NCBI GenBank assembly: GCA_031257815.1
Contig: JAIRNX010000030.1
Location: 1-7,268, forward strand
DNA: 7,268 nt
Direction of reading: 5' to 3'
Source: Lactobacillales bacterium
GTDB taxonomy: Bacteria; Bacillota; Bacilli; Lactobacillales; Streptococcaceae
Position 1 is the stretch's first letter. The number at the start of each line of letters is the position of its first letter. The position numbers were made by a program, and so were the translations under genes. This document shows, piece after piece, positions 6,632-7,268 of this stretch. Below the pieces are notes generated by a model that worked only from the letters and a program-made list of their open reading frames with translations, ran no database searches and was not told the DNA's origin.

Positions 6632-7268
6632 ATGACCAGTATAACACAAACACAACGTTACCTGCCACACACCCTTAACACTCGCTTCCACAGCGTCAAA
6701 CTCTCCCGTCGAGGCCACTCCATTGCTTTCGTCTGTCGTCGCTACAAAATCTCCAAAGCTTCACTAATGCGCTGGGATCAGCGATTTGACGGAACCAAAG
6801 CATCGCTCAAGGACCGCTCACATCGTCCAAAAACTCCGCATCCAAGCATTCACACCGAAGAAGAAATCGGCTGGATACGAAACTATCTGCGTCGAAATCC
6901 TCGCCTCTAGGTGATTGAACTTTACGGAAAATTGAAACGAAATAAAGGATATAAACGGCATCCCGCTTCACTTTTCCGAGTTCTGCGACGCTTGGGATTT
7001 TTCAAAAAGCAAAGAAAAAAAAGCAAAAAATACAAACCAAAACTTGTGCGACACTCCTCAAAAAATCAGGAAAAAATGGCAACTCGATGTGAAATACGTT
7101 CCCCAAAATTGTTACGTAGGGGATTTGCCAGATAAATTTTACCAGTACACAATGATTGACAAAGCCTCAAGAGAGCGGTTTATCTTCCATTACAAGGAAG
7201 GCGTCATTCAACCGTCGATTTTGTACAGCGAGCTATCCGCTACTTCCGTTATCAACCAAAAATTATTC
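6632..7268 (+). pseudogene. IS481-family transposase, broken by a stop and two frameshifts (3' end outside window)
   Basis: The product starts MTSITQTQRY, a start I associate with IS481-family transposases. It continues with a helix-turn-helix region (FVCRRYKISKASLMRWDQRFDG), a DRSHRPKTPHPSIHTEEEI linker and RRNPRL. An in-frame TAG (6908-6910) interrupts NPRL-VIELYGKLK, where relatives read through. Near 7043-7047 the frame shifts by +1 and continues CDTPQKIRKKWQLDVKYVP, whose Asp (7086-7088) is the first acid of the rve-type DDE core, then FYQYTMIDKASRERFIFHYKEG. Near 7200 it returns to the original frame as HSTVDFVQRAIRYFRYQPKI. The remaining DDE acids lie outside the window. Ribosome binding site AGGAG (6618-6622) precedes the ATG. 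Three lesions in about 300 bp mean this copy cannot make a full transposase; sequencing error is a less likely alternative. Confidence 0.85.

Larger units (their letters stand above)
6531..7268 (+). mobile_element. IS481-family insertion sequence, left part (right end outside window)
   Basis: The left tip is placed at TGTACAGC (6531), immediately after the first base of the second Asp codon in the reverse transcriptase YMDD box. IS481-family ends commonly begin TGT. A small inverted repeat, GTGTA (6530-6534) and TACAC (6539-6543), lies at the tip. The 100-bp leader is followed by a transposase open from 6632 and running out of the window. The right inverted repeat and target duplication cannot be seen, so the exact left boundary is an inference from where RT similarity ends. 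Confidence 0.7.

Noticed and set aside
6464..6718. Minus-strand reading frame of 84 codons across the RT/IS junction
   Set aside because: It spans an insertion boundary and lies opposite two recognisable coding remnants. A real gene there is implausible.
1..7268. CRISPR array, tRNA or rRNA
   Set aside because: No regularly spaced direct repeats, no cloverleaf with a GTTCRA-type T loop, and no rRNA-like segment were recognised by eye.

Overview
The window is about 7.3 kb of AT-rich DNA, most likely from a low-GC Bacillota (Firmicutes) chromosome. The evidence is a rapZ tail followed by whiA (an order typical of Bacillota), strong AGGAG-type ribosome binding sites, and a polA whose proofreading site has lost its acidic residues, as in Bacillus. 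The genus cannot be fixed from the sequence; a Negativicutes-like host is possible but is only a guess.

Left part (1-3900), conserved core on the + strand: the last 35 codons of rapZ, a 193-bp gap filled by a 161-bp near-perfect palindrome, whiA (322 aa), and polA (885 aa), which starts 29 bp inside the end of whiA. The gene yvcK, which usually lies between rapZ and whiA in Bacillota, is absent from this position.

Right part (3901-7268), accessory and decaying: a relic of an ISAs1-family transposase N-terminus with a frameshift (4118-4256), a strong bidirectional terminator (4262-4294), and a two-gene minus-strand operon of secreted proteins. After the operon come a truncated and frameshifted reverse transcriptase (6160-6529) and an IS481-family element (from about 6531 to beyond the window), whose left end falls inside the YMDD catalytic box of the reverse transcriptase. 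The IS transposase is itself broken by an in-frame stop and two frameshifts.

The two intact accessory genes are the most interesting part. The first (6058-5066) encodes a Sec-exported 330-aa protein with an apparent papain-like Gln/Cys/His/Asn layout (Q48, C54, H271, N291). The second (5050-4307) encodes an exported, cysteine-containing 247-aa protein of unknown family. They are 15 bp apart, share one operon and end at a proper terminator, while the mobile genes on both sides are dead. They may be an exported protease with its inhibitor, substrate or partner; that pairing is inferred from gene order only.
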